Origin: Archegozetes longisetosus
Lineage: Eukaryota; Arthropoda; Arachnida; Sarcoptiformes; Trhypochthoniidae
Direction: 5' to 3'
Assembly: GCA_018873245.2 (NCBI GenBank)
Contig: JAEMBT020000008.1
Coordinates: 7,718,238-7,782,237 of the forward strand
DNA: 64,000 nucleotides
The position numbers were made by a program, and so were the translations under genes. Shown piece after piece: positions 34,583 to 47,740 of this stretch. Below the pieces are notes generated by a model, which saw only the letters and a list, made by a program, of their open reading frames with translations, was not told the origin of the DNA and made no database searches. How positions within the stretch are numbered: the stretch's first letter is position 1; every line of letters starts with the position of its first letter.

Positions 34583-36577
34583 TTCTTAAACGTCGAAGTA
34601 TAAAATTCGAATATGTCGTCTGTTCATCAAGATTGAAAGTTTTTACCACAAAAAATACTTTACGTTGTCATTGCTTCAGAATAAATTTATAAATAATAAT
34701 TGATTGAATGAATCAAGAGACGATCTCTTTTGAGTAGAACTAGAGAAGGCTCATCTCATCATGTGACAAAGATGATGATTATGGGTTATCCAAACCGTCT
34801 TTGTCATTAATAAATAAATAAAACAAATTGCTTTAATTGTACAGTCAAATAGGGTTTTATGTAAATCTCTGAAAAAGCCATTCAAATGCTTGCGGATGAA
34901 TTGTATCAAAAACTATCATAAGTCATGAATCTTTCAAATTGTAATATATCAAGTGAATTGTTTAGAGTCACTCGAAAGTTTTAATTAATTGCATAAACAT
35001 GACATAGTGTGGGGAAACTTAAAACTTGCTAGTACATAATGTATTATAGTAACTAATGAACCAAATCATTGATCTCTCAAGCCAACTCGTTTCGATTCAA
35101 TAATTCTTCATAAATGCAATTAACAGACTCAGAGATTACGAACTAAAATATACAGTATGTGACCAAAGGTGCTGAAAAGAAGGAGTTATGACCTAAAATC
35201 TTATATTTATTGTTTAGGAATCGTAATACGAGAATTATTCATCATATATATTGATGAGTAGCTATGTACTCCTATAATGTAATAAATGACTTATATTATC
35301 CCTATTTCATTCATTCCTTAGTCTTACTGGATTGAATTTTGATTTGAAGACTAATTATTCCAATTTTATTTATTTAAATACTCACAAGAAATCTTTCATT
35401 TGTTTTTATTCAACTGAGATCAAGAGATGTCTTTGAATTTGAGCTAATGTAGAAATTATATTTTACATGTCTTTTTCCTACCATAAAAGCAGTCGTAATA
35501 ACTAAATTTGACTGTCATCTATACCTTATTTGTAACACTTTGAAAATAATAAAAGTTATAATATTGAAAATAATCTAAAAATAAGACTTCTTGTTCTCAA
35601 AAATAGCCAACATTTACCAGCAAATAGAGGGTGTGTACGATAGTAGACTTTATTCTTATAACTTATAGTAACTAAGGATAACATTCTCAGTCAATAGCAC
35701 TCAGGTCGATGATTCTCTTATAAATCATATCTTATTTCAAACTTCGTTGTAATAATTAGCTTATTATTCTATAAAATTTCGAAAGCTTCAAAATTTTCTT
35801 AATTTGTTCATAACATCAAAAAATTATAGAACTAACGATCTGAACATTAATGCAACTGTTGTTAGGTTACCATCTTATCACTTCTTTTCACTTGAATCTA
35901 TTTCACCTTGTATTAAATAGGATCACTAGAGTCAATCTGATTTTGAATATTATCAGATATATGTCGGAAAGGATTATTCAGTCAAACATTAATTGTTATT
36001 ATTAGAGAAATACACAAGAAATAAGCAAATGAAGCAGAGTTTCACTTATTATATCAATTTTTGAATGATTGCTCAAAACCATTCCTATAAACGTAAGGAA
36101 TGTGTAAAAGAATTTATATTAAAAAAATTTAATTTCCAATTTTATGATAATATAAGAAAAAATGATTAGCGAAACCGCTTTTAACAGTATTTGATTTCAA
36201 ACTTGAGCTCAAATACGATTGACATGAAAAATTTTAAAGTTTTGCCGTTTTATTGAAAAGTAAGCCAATTCATGGATCAAATACTCCAAACCGAAGTCTA
36301 CTTAAATTTCAAGTAACGAAAGATATTAAGCATTTAAAAAACAAATCTTTTAAAAACAAATATTGAACTAATGGACAGAAAAAATTATTGCCTCATCAAT
36401 AGATAAAATCTGATTACTTGAATACAAATCTTTTCAAACTTAATCAACAATAACTATAACAGAAATGCAAAAATCATTACAAGTAATCGAAAAGAAAGAA
36501 GTATTAATTCAAATGAGATTTTAATCATTCGTTAATTATGCGAATTGAAGCAGTAAAAAGACGGGATAATTTGAAAA
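34583..36577. other. Intergenic, downstream of G6PD
   Basis: AT-rich with no coding segment or repeat recognised. It should hold the 3' end of the G6PD transcript, but no canonical AATAAA on minus is evident close to the stop. Confidence 0.4.
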
Positions 36578-39500
36578 TTAGTTTCCGTTTTGGGGACTGT
36601 TAGGGTTGTGCCACTTGTAAGTGCCGTAAAATTTGAATCCGTGGGCAATACAGAAATCATCGGCTTGTTTGGGACCGCGAGAACCATAAATATAAGGCAG
36701 TGGAGCCACTTTCTCAGACTCAATACTGTGTAGAAGTGGTGTAAATATACGCCAAGCTTCAGATAACTCGTCCGATCGCACGAAATGCATTTGAGAACCA
36801 GCGAACACATCCATTATTAGTCTCTCGTAAGCGTCCGGAAGAACTGCTTCCTATTGATAATCAATTGAGAGCTGTTTTAGATTTTCTAAGTAGTTTTGGT
36901 TTGGACTTTCAAAATTAAGTAACGGTTAAATCAGTGTTATTCAATTGATTCAGTCCTTAGAAAGTAAAAGTTAGAACTGATTCTTGTTTATAAGCTTAGG
37001 GAAACTTCTAAACTTTTAAAGTAGTTTTGATTTGAATTTTGAAGTCAAATAGAAGCCAATTGAAAAGTAGTGAAATTGATTGTTTTTAGAGAAAAAATAT
37101 CAATTGAAAAACGTTGATGAAAAGAGAAGCCAAATGAAAGTGGAGTAAAATCAAATTATCAGAAATGAGAGCAAAAGTCAAATAAAAAATTATAACAGTA
37201 TTGAATAGCGAAACAAGACTACTATCGAACGAATGGCTTTGCAAATAATGCAAACCTTATAACGACTGGTATAAGTCAAGTCTAATTCAGTTTCTTCGAG
37301 TTTGAACGTCATTCCGGGCTGTTTTGTCATGAACTTCACATAAACCGCTTCTCCGGGCTGTACACGAATCACTAATTCGTTTCGCTTACACTGACCGCTG
37401 AATATATCTCCAGCCACATCACGAAACTGTATACGAATCTCAGCCTTACGTTCATTAAGAGCTTTACCTAAAATAGTGTTCAATACAATAATCATAAGTT
37501 GAGGTTCAACCAAATCAATTATTATCATCATTATTTATAGGGATTTAGAAATTTAGCAAATAGTAAGATTTACCGCATCTTAAGAAGAAGGGAACGCCTT
37601 CCCATCGCTCGTTATTAATTCGACACAAGGACAATGCAAAAGTTGGAGTTAATGAACCTTCAGGTACAGTCTTATCATCCAAGTAGCTCAACTTTGCATC
37701 ACCTTCGCCTGACTTATTGCCAATATATTGGCCCAAAACTACGTCATCCAGAGTTAAGGTTTGCATACATTTAAGCACTTTCACCTAAAAGACATAAAAA
37801 TGTTTGAGATCAAAGTTTTCACGCATTCGATAATATTCTTAATTAAATAATTCTTTTCTCATTAAAAAAACTAACAAAAAGTTGCTGAAAAAAGATTAAA
37901 ATGTTTAGTTGAGATAAGTTTCGTAATGAATCTCAAGTGATTTTATCCACAAACAGATCAAGAGTATACTAAATATTCAACTTTAGTAATTAGAATCTGT
38001 TAATTCAAAAATTAGATACTTTTTCATCTCTAATATCTTCAGGTTTAGAAGAAACTGGTTTCTCCATAGCGACCAAACACAGAATCTGAAGCAAATGGTT
38101 TTGCATAACATCGCGAATAATACCAAATGTATCGAAATATCCTCCGCGTCCTTGTGTTCCGAATGGCTCCTTGAATGATATCTGAATCGAGGCGATATTT
38201 TCTCGATTCCAGATAGGACCAAATATACGATTACCGAATCGGAGAATCATTAGATTCTGAACCATTTCTTTACCCAAATAGTGGTCAATACGATACATCT
38301 CTTCTTCTTTGAAAAGTGAGGCCAAATGTCGAGACAACTTCTCCGAAGATTCGTAATCATGTCCGAAAGGCTTCTCAATAATAATACGACTCCAACCTCT
38401 GAATTAAATCGAGCAAAGTTAATTAAAAACTTTGGACTTACAATAAGTAATGTTATTGCGTGAAAGGATGAATTGAATGCTATAATAACAGTCACTTATA
38501 CGGTTTTTCACGCCTGCTATTCAAAAATTTTTTAAATTAATTACTTGGTGGACATGCAGTGGTCGTGAATGAGTTTAGTGACCGGTTCAAAGACAGTTGG
38601 CGGCAATGCGAGATAAAAGAGCCGATTGGCGACTGGTGCTTCTTCTTCCAGATGTTCGACCACTTTGTTCAAGTTAATAAAGTCTTCCGGCTTGTCGTAA
38701 GACCCTTGAATATACGTATTATGCTTAATAAAATTTTCGAACTTTTCTCTCTCTTCATCTTTTAGTTTAATATATTTTGAGATATTATTCCTCAAATCTT
38801 CAACTGATAGATTCGATCGCGCATAGCCTACAATTGCAGTCTTGATTGGAATCAATTCGTCGCGATATAAAGCCCTAAAAGGTACCAAAAGTTTAAATCA
38901 ATTAATAGTTTCATGATTCTATTATAAAATTCAATTATTTTTTAACAAACCAACCATAAGTCAAAAGCACAACTACTCCTTTAAAGTTAATATTTGATGT
39001 GCAAATGAAAAACGTTCGCTAACTTTTTTTTTATCGTAGTTTAAGTTCTTATCAACGTTTAGAGCGTTTTACAAAAGATCTAAATCAATTATCGAAAAAC
39101 TTATGGAATGCAAGCTTTTGTTCGTACGATTCAATAATAGTTCATTTTTAATAGAATTATAAGGGGAAAAGCTGAGAAAAAAGTTTGTTTTCAGTGACTA
39201 GAAGGCGATAGGGTTCAAACTAAAAGTCAATCGAAATGTGTGAGAATTAATATCATAAGTGTTCGATAAACAAATTATTCATAGTAAAAATGTTTGATAA
39301 ACAAACATTGTTTGAGATCTTAATATTAAACATATGGATTGCCAGCATAACTGCTGTACCACAAAACTGGAGGAATGGCATAATCGAAGAAGGGTTCATC
39401 TTCTCTAAGGTACCATTCCTTGAATGTCACGCGGCAACTGTTGCGCAAACAGATAGTGGTCTAGTGAGCGCTTGGTTTGGAGGCACTAAAGAAGGTAACA

Positions 39501-42500
39501 ATGATGTCAGTATTTGGATCAGTAGAAGGACTAATAATAGTTGGTCACAACCTATCGAAGTGGCTGATGGAATAATCAATAAAACAACTCGTTATCCCAC
39601 TTGGAATCCAGTTCTCTATCAGATCCCAAACGGAGATCTTTTACTGTTTTATAAAATAGGATCTAATCCTTCGTCATGGAAAGGGTTTATGAAGAGATCT
39701 ACAGATGAAGGGAAGACATGGTCTCCAAAACATGCATTGCCTGACCATTATTTGGGTTGCATTAAAAATAAGCCTATTCTGTTAGATAATGATCTAGTCT
39801 GTCCATCAAGTACCGAAGACCATGGATGGCAAGTGCATCTGGAAGTGACAAAAGATTTTGGTCTGACTTGGAGTACCATCGGACCCATCAATGGCTCAAA
39901 TTTAAGTGCTATTCAGCCAACAATTCTAGTTCATAGTAATAGAACTTTACAGATGCTTTGTCGAAGTAAAAGTAGAGCTATCCTCGAGTCCTGGTCTTCA
40001 GATGGCGGTCATGACTGGTCACCACTAACTAAAACTAAATTACCGAATAACAATTCAGGTTTAGATGGGGTTACCCTGAAGGACGGCCAGCAACTGCTTG
40101 TTTATAATCATGTTTTACCATCTGAAGGTCACGACAAGGGCCAGAGATCACCGCTTAATGTGGCGCTTTCTACTGACGGTAAGTCCTGGTTGGCAGCAGC
40201 TATACTTGAGGACGAACCTAACGGTGAATATTCTTATCCTTCGGTTATTCAATCGAGTGATGGTTTGGTGCACATCGTGTATACATGGAAGAGACTTAAG
40301 ATTAAGCATGTTGTTATCGATCCTAAGAAGTTGAGGTCCATTAAGATAGAGAATGGGGTTTGGCCTCAATTACATGATAATTAGGTATAGTCTTAAATTA
40401 GACTCTTTGAAAGACGTGGAAATTCAATTAAAATTTTTAATTATGCGTTAAACAAATGCGTTTTTAAACAAGAGCTTATTTATATTGATTGACACACTTT
40501 TAGAAAAGGAAAAATTTTTCTTAAAGTTTTAATTGGTTTTAAGTCTGCGCTTTATGCACTAATAATTTTGGAAATTTTGTAAGTTTTTAGCATTAATCAA
40601 TAAATTAAAGTAAATTTTTAATTGCCCAGTTAAATCCAAGTTAATTAAGTCTGCGTCAAGCTTTGTATGGGAGATAACTAGAGATAAGGTATAAGTTTCC
40701 ACTTATTTAATAGTGAAACTGAAGGTTTAATTATAAGCTAATAATTGGTTAAATGGCGTCAATTTTGCTCATTAATTAATACAATAAAAAGGCCGTAATT
40801 ATCTTAATCTTAAAAATGATATCCCAACGATTGAAATGCAATCATGTGCCTAATGCGTGCACACATCTTGTCAGCTTTTACGATAATTTTTCAGCAATCG
40901 ATAGCATTGTGATAACGAGTTAAATATCAGTAATTTAATGCAAAATTTCACCGACTATATAAATTAAATCATTAGTCAAACAAAAATAAAAGCTAACAGA
41001 AAACTAGTTATTTATAATTGAATTCAAATATTCGTTAAGTTGACAAGTTTTGAGGGTTTTAAAAACTTTTTTCTCAGTTTTGAAAATTTGAACACTTCTT
41101 AATAAAACTTTATAAAGGTTATTACTGTAATGATCCTTTCAATTATTTTCAGTCTAAAATAAAAATTAATTGTAATATTATAGCTGAGACTTTCCTGACA
41201 TTTAAAACTTCCTGTTAATAAGAGAGAATAAACATTACATCCTCATTCAGCCTTATTTTGCATTGCAACTTGTTGTATCATGAGAAAATAGTGTTCATCG
41301 ATGTAGTTTTCAACAAATGCTTATCATCGCAACCATAAAAAGTTTAGCTCAATAACATAAAATATTCAAATATAAGATATTTTAGCATTTTAAGAATTTT
41401 CATATCATTCACAAAGCTTTATTTACGGCAACAAAAGCTCTAAACTTTGTAATCAGCTTTTATTTTTACTATCTTTTCTCCACAAAGTTTCAGAGTCTGA
41501 TAAGTATTTTTAAAAATTTGCTAATTATAATACGAGACAAAATAATAAGCTATCTTACGATCAAAGTCAAGGCTAAGTTTGGTTTGGATTTTAGTTTCAT
41601 TTTTTCTCGCTTTTGAAGGACTGATCAGAATGAAGGACAAATAATGCATTATTAAGTTGCATAAGAATTGAATAACTTTTATGAAGAGAAATGCTCATTA
41701 TCTATCACTTAATAATTATTTTAAACTTTTATGTATTGATCGATAATTTACTAAAACATTTTTCGCTAACTTTCAAGCTATAATTATTGAATTAGGAGAA
41801 AGTTTATCAAACTTCATGATTAAATGTCATTTTATTTTTTGGGATAAGTTTGTACTTTTCTTATCATATCTGAAAACTATTAACAAAACTCCGATCGATT
41901 TGTGGCTTTTTATGAGAAATATTTTCATAAAATTATTCTAAAACTAAAATATAAGGAAATATGACTTAAGAATAGAATATTTCAGTTTTTAGATCAATAA
42001 GTATTACGTAGACTCACTTCAAAACCGCATTCATATAACAGATCGTACGATATATCAAACCATATAATGATATTGACTGAAATTTTCGCAATAAAATCAA
42101 GTCATTTGACTATAACTTACCATAAAGTTGGGTATATTTTCTTTTTTGCCAAATCTCCCTATAATTGAAACAGATTAAGACAAAAATTAGGGAAAAACGT
42201 CTCAGACATGTTTCAAACTAAATATAAGGAAATAATTGATTAAAAGTTGTCAAGTATCTCAGCGCTTTATAAACGTTACTACTATAGTGTTTAAGCAATA
42301 ATCAACTGATTATCTGAGAAATGTGTGTAAATCAAGAAATGGTACAATTGTTGGGACTATAAAAATGCCAAGAAATATCTCGAACATTTTCAAAAAAAAT
42401 AGCTCAAAAGTCATGCTTATTACGATGGATATTAACCAAATTTTTAAGAGAAAAATAAAAATAAAAACTAATTGAAAACTTTACCTGAAAAATTACGAAA

Positions 42501-42960
42501 TATTACGGAAAAATTTTAAATTTCACGCTTAAAAACTAGGCTTTTGTCATTTGATATTAACAAGTTTGACAAATTTTTCAAACGCTAAAGGCTTTAGTTT
42601 CAGACTAATAGCTGAAAATTTGTAAAACTTTTGACCGGAAAGTTACCAAAGGTCTTCAAAAGCAAGAAATAAAACTTAAAAGTCACGGATAAAAAAATGT
42701 TTACTCATAACAATGGTAATCTTAAAATTGAGAACTAGATATAAAAAGTTTGAAAATTTTCCAACAGTTATGACATAGGTTGAGAAAAAAGACTAAAATC
42801 AATATTCAGTACATACCGAAGCACCCAAAACAAAAAAAGTGTTATGATCTCCCTTATGATAATCCAACGTCTGTCTTAAGATCTTGATGGCATCAAGAGA
42901 TTGATCACTATTACCGTTACTGCTACTGATTTTAGTGCTTGTATGACATGAGCCCATCAT
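36578..42960 (-). CDS. G6pd: Glucose-6-phosphate 1-dehydrogenase (complete, seven coding exons)
   Basis: First and rate-setting enzyme of the oxidative pentose phosphate pathway in the cytosol: glucose 6-phosphate plus NADP+ to 6-phosphogluconolactone plus NADPH. Exons on minus: 42817-42960, 42121-42158 (38 nt), 38545-38874, 38020-38398, 37574-37784, 37256-37467, 36578-36850. All junctions are GT-AG and sum to exactly 1587 bases (528 codons plus stop), the normal length. The NADP motif GAS|GDLA is split between exons 1 and 2. EKPFG, the active-site [28 protein letters not shown] and the C-terminal [16 protein letters not shown] are all present. The start is the first of two adjacent ATGs. Intron 2 (38875-42120) contains the sialidase-like gene on the other strand. 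Confidence 0.97.
39290..40384 (+). CDS. Secreted sialidase-like BNR/Asp-box protein, nested in a G6PD intron
   Basis: Intronless ORF of 364 codons. A hydrophobic N terminus (to about residue 22, [16 protein letters not shown]) reads as a signal peptide. The rest is a beta-propeller with Asp-box repeats [27 protein letters not shown] and STDGKSW. It carries the block pattern of the bacterial-type exo-sialidase/BNR_2 family: [57 protein letters not shown] and SYPSVIQ. From knowledge of the family, close relatives are mostly bacterial and plant, so horizontal acquisition is plausible. The substrate (sialic acid or another terminal sugar) is not proven. It lies antisense inside G6PD intron 2. AATAAA occurs at about 40600. 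Confidence 0.85.
   Translation: MFDKQTLFEILILNIWIASITAVPQNWRNGIIEEGFIFSKVPFLECHAATVAQTDSGLVSAWFGGTKEGNNDVSIWISRRTNNSWSQPIEVADGIINKTTRYPTWNPVLYQIPNGDLLLFYKIGSNPSSWKGFMKRSTDEGKTWSPKHALPDHYLGCIKNKPILLDNDLVCPSSTEDHGWQVHLEVTKDFGLTWSTIGPINGSNLSAIQPTILVHSNRTLQMLCRSKSRAILESWSSDGGHDWSPLTKTKLPNNNSGLDGVTLKDGQQLLVYNHVLPSEGHDKGQRSPLNVALSTDGKSWLAAAILEDEPNGEYSYPSVIQSSDGLVHIVYTWKRLKIKHVVIDPKKLRSIKIENGVWPQLHDN
40385..42120. other. G6PD intron 2 remainder, no further gene
   Basis: AT-rich intronic sequence between the sialidase-like gene and G6PD exon 2. I see no other coding segment, hairpin or inverted repeat. G6PD intron 1 (42159-42816) is likewise featureless. Confidence 0.5.
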
Positions 42961-45314
42961 CTTTACTGAAAATATATATTTATCACAATTTACTCCAATT
43001 TATATCACAGTATTTGATAAACGAATGATTTCAGGACTTATACGACAAAATAATAATGCAATTTATGAGTTTTATTTATTATAACTTAAGAATCAAGTAT
43101 TTTATATTATTATCTATAAGTCTATGAAGTATTTGATATATAAATAACTAATCGACTGATGTGTTGACTCCTAATATAATGCTGTATTGAATTAGAAATA
43201 AATACAAAACTGGTTTTCCTTTATATCACCTCATGTTTCAAATTAAAACACTATATTCAATGACACCTGACGTCACTAATCGTTAAAAAATTATGTTTTC
43301 TTTCAATTAAAAAACCCGTTCAATAAAAACTCCTAAGCCTTAGATAAGCATAAAAAACTATTTGTCGTACAAGCTTTGCATTGAAAGGCAACATAGATCT
43401 CACAGTGAAATCAACCCATTATTCAATTGGCATATAATGCGTTTTGCTATACTTTTACTTTTTCTTTTACTCAACAGAAAGTACTGTACGGAAAATTTGT
43501 TACATAATCAAACCCCGTTGGCTAACTATGTCTAATCGTCTCGAGCTTAAGAAATGCGTTCGAGCTCTAACTTATTTCTATAGTTTTGAGTATCAAAAAG
43601 TATAATTAAGACGAATTATGCCGAGAAAACTTTTAACTAGATTTTTGGTGAAAAACGATTCATTTCTTATGGCTAATTGTGAATTTGCACCAAAATATCT
43701 AGTTTAAGAGTGAGTTTGACTCTTGACCTTAAACTGGAAGATAAGCTCGACTTAAAGCTTACTATCAGCTAATGTTTTAGTTTTTTACGATAGTAACCCA
43801 TTTTCGTTTAGAATTATCACTAGAAATACCATCGTTGCAAATAATATGCAAAATAATATCTGTCAGTCTAGGATTATAGACTGATTAACACTTTTCAGTC
43901 ATAGCCATGCACTGAGAACTCATTTTTCTTAATAGTCTAATGAATCATGCAGTATTTAGTTCATATTTCTAATTGGAAAATATTTTGTACTAATTATGTT
44001 TGCTTTCATGACAATTAAGAAGTTTGTGTTTTTTGATAAAAATGAGGAAACTTTTGGCCAAATTCCAATCACTACATGAGACTTAACTCGAGGCTAAAAT
44101 TAAGGGTTCATCGGATAGTTGTTTTGCTTGTAATTAACTACTTATCTCTATGTTGCTCTGTATAAAAAATTATCATCTTTAAATAGAACAGAATAAACCT
44201 TGATAGCATTCATAATTAAGAGTCTCAGAAAATGTTTTTATTAATTGTATTTAATATTTATATTATATGAACCAAGTTCTTTGAAGTTTTGTCAAAACAT
44301 ATACAGAATTCGTGATATTTATCATGTTAATGATCAAAATTGAGATCAATTTTATCATTAAGACGAGCACCTCATAGATTTCATCCTTGGGCTAGTGTGA
44401 TCAAATGAACATCACTAGTTTTTCATTAAACGATTAACAGCCTCAACAAATTCATACTAATTAACATGAAATACAAGAATTTTTAGTCTTATATAATACT
44501 TATGTAATACTTATCAAACTTCTCAGGGTTATCTCAAGTTTTGCTGATAAATTAGAAAAACATATGAAAAGTTTTACTTGAATATTGATATTTTTGGATA
44601 ATTTATCATTAATTTTCAAATACTGCTGTCAACTCTTTGGTAAAAATTAGTTACAAGTTAATTTTAATGTACTCGAACTTTTTTACCGAGTAGTCACATA
44701 TTCCTATCATAGAACTTCAGTTTCAGTACATTATATCTTATCTAATAATTTTTAGAGCTTAGAGAAAGTTTTGCACTTCAAGTGTTTGAGTCAATGATTA
44801 TTCGAAAAGTGATGAAATCCTCCAATTTATTTAGTACAAGGACAAAACAAGACAATTATCGAAACTATCAATTTCTTATTCTTAATCAGTAATCATAAGA
44901 ACTCTTTCATGAAAAATTTTAATGAAATAATTTACACAAACTAAGTTTCAATGACTTATCACAGACTAGAATAGTTGTTCATATTTATAACTTTCTTCAA
45001 ATCTTTCTAGACAATCGGTTCGAAAGTTTAGCTACTCATAAATTATTGTAACAATTATTTTACGCACAAGAGCTAAGCTTAAAGTTGGGGCTTATTTGAA
45101 ATCATATATTAAAATGACTTTTCATCTCAAAACTTATAATAATCATAGTATTAGAATAGGTGTGGAAAAATGCCTTAAATCACAATTCAAAGTCACAGTT
45201 TGTACACAATCACCAAAATGTCATAACTAATATCAACTTTCAATTGCTTATCCAAAAGCTTTGATTGTCAAAATTATATGAACACGAAAACGAGTGAAAC
45301 GACTTAAAAATGAC
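42961..45314. other. Intergenic between G6PD 5' end and F-box gene 3' end
   Basis: Both flanking genes are on minus. The G6PD promoter must lie near the 42961 end, but no TATA box is obvious, as expected for a housekeeping gene. No repeats or coding segments recognised. Confidence 0.4.
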
Positions 45315-47740
45315 TTATTCTTCATCAGAGATATTCAAATGAACGACTTCCTGAACAAAATCTACAGTTTCGTGATTCTGACCTCTAATTTTCTGATTTT
45401 CATTCGGATTCCATTTAAAAATTAAAATATTTTCTTTGGTGGCAGCCGCGACCACTGGGCTCATGCCGTCGTCATTAATACTAATCTTAACTATGGGCTT
45501 GTTACAGATCTTTTCACTGAATAAAGGCTTATAATGAGTGATATAAGAAAGCCGTTCAAGTGATGGAACGTTCTCTATAAATAGGAATCCCTTATCAGTT
45601 CCATAAGCGATAGCTGATCCAAACAAAGAGATTGTTCTGATCCTATCGTAAGTACAAAGTCTCTCATGTATTGACATTGGTCTGAATGTTTTGGAGTCAG
45701 TCGTGTAATAGACTCGATTTGAGGCTAAAAATGATAAATAGTTGAGAAATTATTATATTTAATTGTTTTTGATATGATCTTAATGTTGTTTTACTAGTGA
45801 TTATAAAAAGATTCCGTGACCAAAAGCGAAACAGTCCAATAATGTGATTGCTTGCTCATCTCCTAGATATTGTAATTCTTTGATCGAATGCCATTTCCAT
45901 TTGACATTATGGATATCATGCTTTAAATTGAGAGCTACATCACTACAAGCGATACGATTCGACTCATGACAAAACACTTTGATCTAAAGGTATTCAAAAG
46001 TTCAAAATAATTGATAAATTCATTTAAACAATAAAATTGAGATCTACTGCCCAACGAGACCTCTATTACTGCAAATCATGCTCAAAATAAGTTACTTTAT
46101 AACTCGAAAAACACCTTCTCCTAAACTTGAAATTAGTAAAGTTTAACAAAATCCTAGATAAAACCAAAACTTGATTTAAATATGAGCACGATTTGCAATA
46201 ATACAAGTCTGAGTTCGGCTCTAAGGTTATAAACAGTTATTAACAACCAATAATACAAAATAAAACGCCATAAACCTTAAGATCACTAAAAGTAAAAACG
46301 CCGAACCAATTGCTCGCTTGGGGACAAATATCACGACACAAAACATTCTTAATCAGATCCACTTTAAAGGGTTGGTCAAAGGGAACAACTCCTTCTTGAG
46401 GTAAAGTCAGTCGGAATAGTCCAATATCTTTTGACTCTTTAGCTGAAACAGCGATGATGTGATTACAGACACAGACATTGAGGAACGTTCGATGAACTGA
46501 ATTGATTTCGAAAATTGAACGCGGGTTTTCACTAGTATTACGAATTGGGAAGATCTTGATTGTGCTGTCTTTGCTGATGGATACAATATGATGATGAAAG
46601 CTATATGAGGGATGAGTTGTTGGATAGTTTGCGTTCTTATGAATTTCATAATAATCTGCAAAATAGTAGATTTGTTTTAAAAAACATTGATTTCTGTAAA
46701 AGTTCAATATTTTTGGCTTAGGACAAGAAGCTTTGAAATCATTTTTCAAACTGTTTTTAAAGACTTATTCTTTTGTTTTTTAACTTAAATTAGTTATCGG
46801 TTCATATTTTAAAGATTTATGTTGCTGTTATTGAAGTCAGTTAAAGTCTCTTATTGTCCATCACCAGACTTGAGTTTGAAATTAGAATTTACGAACCGTT
46901 TCCGACGAGATTAATTAGAGCCAAGTCTGTGATAGGCTCGAGATGTGTAGCACTTGGGATAATGACATCGTTTTTGTAATCAATTATTAGGACACGACCC
47001 GAACGGTGACCAGAAATAATTAGAGTTCCTGAAATGAATCAATAGATAATGAATACTATAAATTGACGAGTTCCGGCAACTTATCAATGAAAACAGATTC
47101 TATTCAACCTAACAGTTTTCCGGACTAAATAATGCAGAAATAACAATTAAGACATCTCAAGAAAGCTTCTAATGATCTCCTAATTAAAGTTTCGAATACA
47201 AATTTAAATGTAATTTAAACTAAACTTAGATGTCATTCAAGACACACAAATGAACTTGTATTCAAACAAATTATTTTTTAGCCAGTGACTGAAAAAATTC
47301 GATAAGTATTGGTTCAAAAACAATTAAAATGTAATAAAATAAAAAAATACGAAATGTTGGCAAATATGATTTAAAATTCAAATACCAGTCACTTTGAGAG
47401 CCCTAACGTTTTCGTAACCGGCAAACAAATTGCCTGTAAAATCAAAACTATTTCTAATCCAATCACATATTCTTCGAGTTCTAAACCATTTAATATAAAT
47501 GGCTTTACATTTGTCTTCACTCAAGTGAGCAATTGGTTCATTTCTGCAATCATTCAAATCATCAAAGATCGACTTTTCGATCTCAAGATCACAACAAGTC
47601 TTCCAAAAATTGTCGCAGGTTCTTTCAATATTTATCTTCGCATCTAACCACTTGTGACACACACGCGAACAACGTGTAAAACTGTTTCCATCACTAAATT
47701 TGAGGATATTTTCGACTAATTCGATAGGAAGTAAATCCAT
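45315..47740 (-). CDS. F-box/WD40 repeat protein (SCF ubiquitin-ligase substrate adaptor)
   Basis: Exons: 47386-47740, 46897-47028, 46276-46655, 45821-45983, 45315-45724. They sum to 1440 bases, 479 codons plus stop, with all phases agreeing. The N-terminal F-box (LPIELVENILKFSDGNSFTR, then CSRVCHKWLDA) would bind SKP1. The rest is a WD40-type propeller with blades such as GTLIISGHRSGRVLIIDYKN, IVSISKDSTIKIFPI and GSAIAYGTDKGFLFIENV. Two donors are weak: G|GTTCGT at exon 2 and G|GTCACG at exon 4. Alternative sites a few bases on (GTAAAT; GTAAAA) break the frame, so these junctions need transcript support. By family knowledge it selects substrates for SCF ubiquitination. The substrate is unknown and I cannot assign a specific FBXW orthologue. 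Confidence 0.85.

Noticed and set aside
36532-36810. Alternative-frame ORF of 92 codons over the last G6PD exon
   Set aside because: The overlapping frame encodes the conserved G6PD C terminus with correct splice phase.
40098-40369. ORFs on both strands inside the sialidase-like gene
   Set aside because: Shadows of the 364-codon gene with its Asp boxes.
46407-46661. 84-codon minus-strand ORF
   Set aside because: Alternative frame of F-box/WD exon 3, whose phase sums exactly across five exons.
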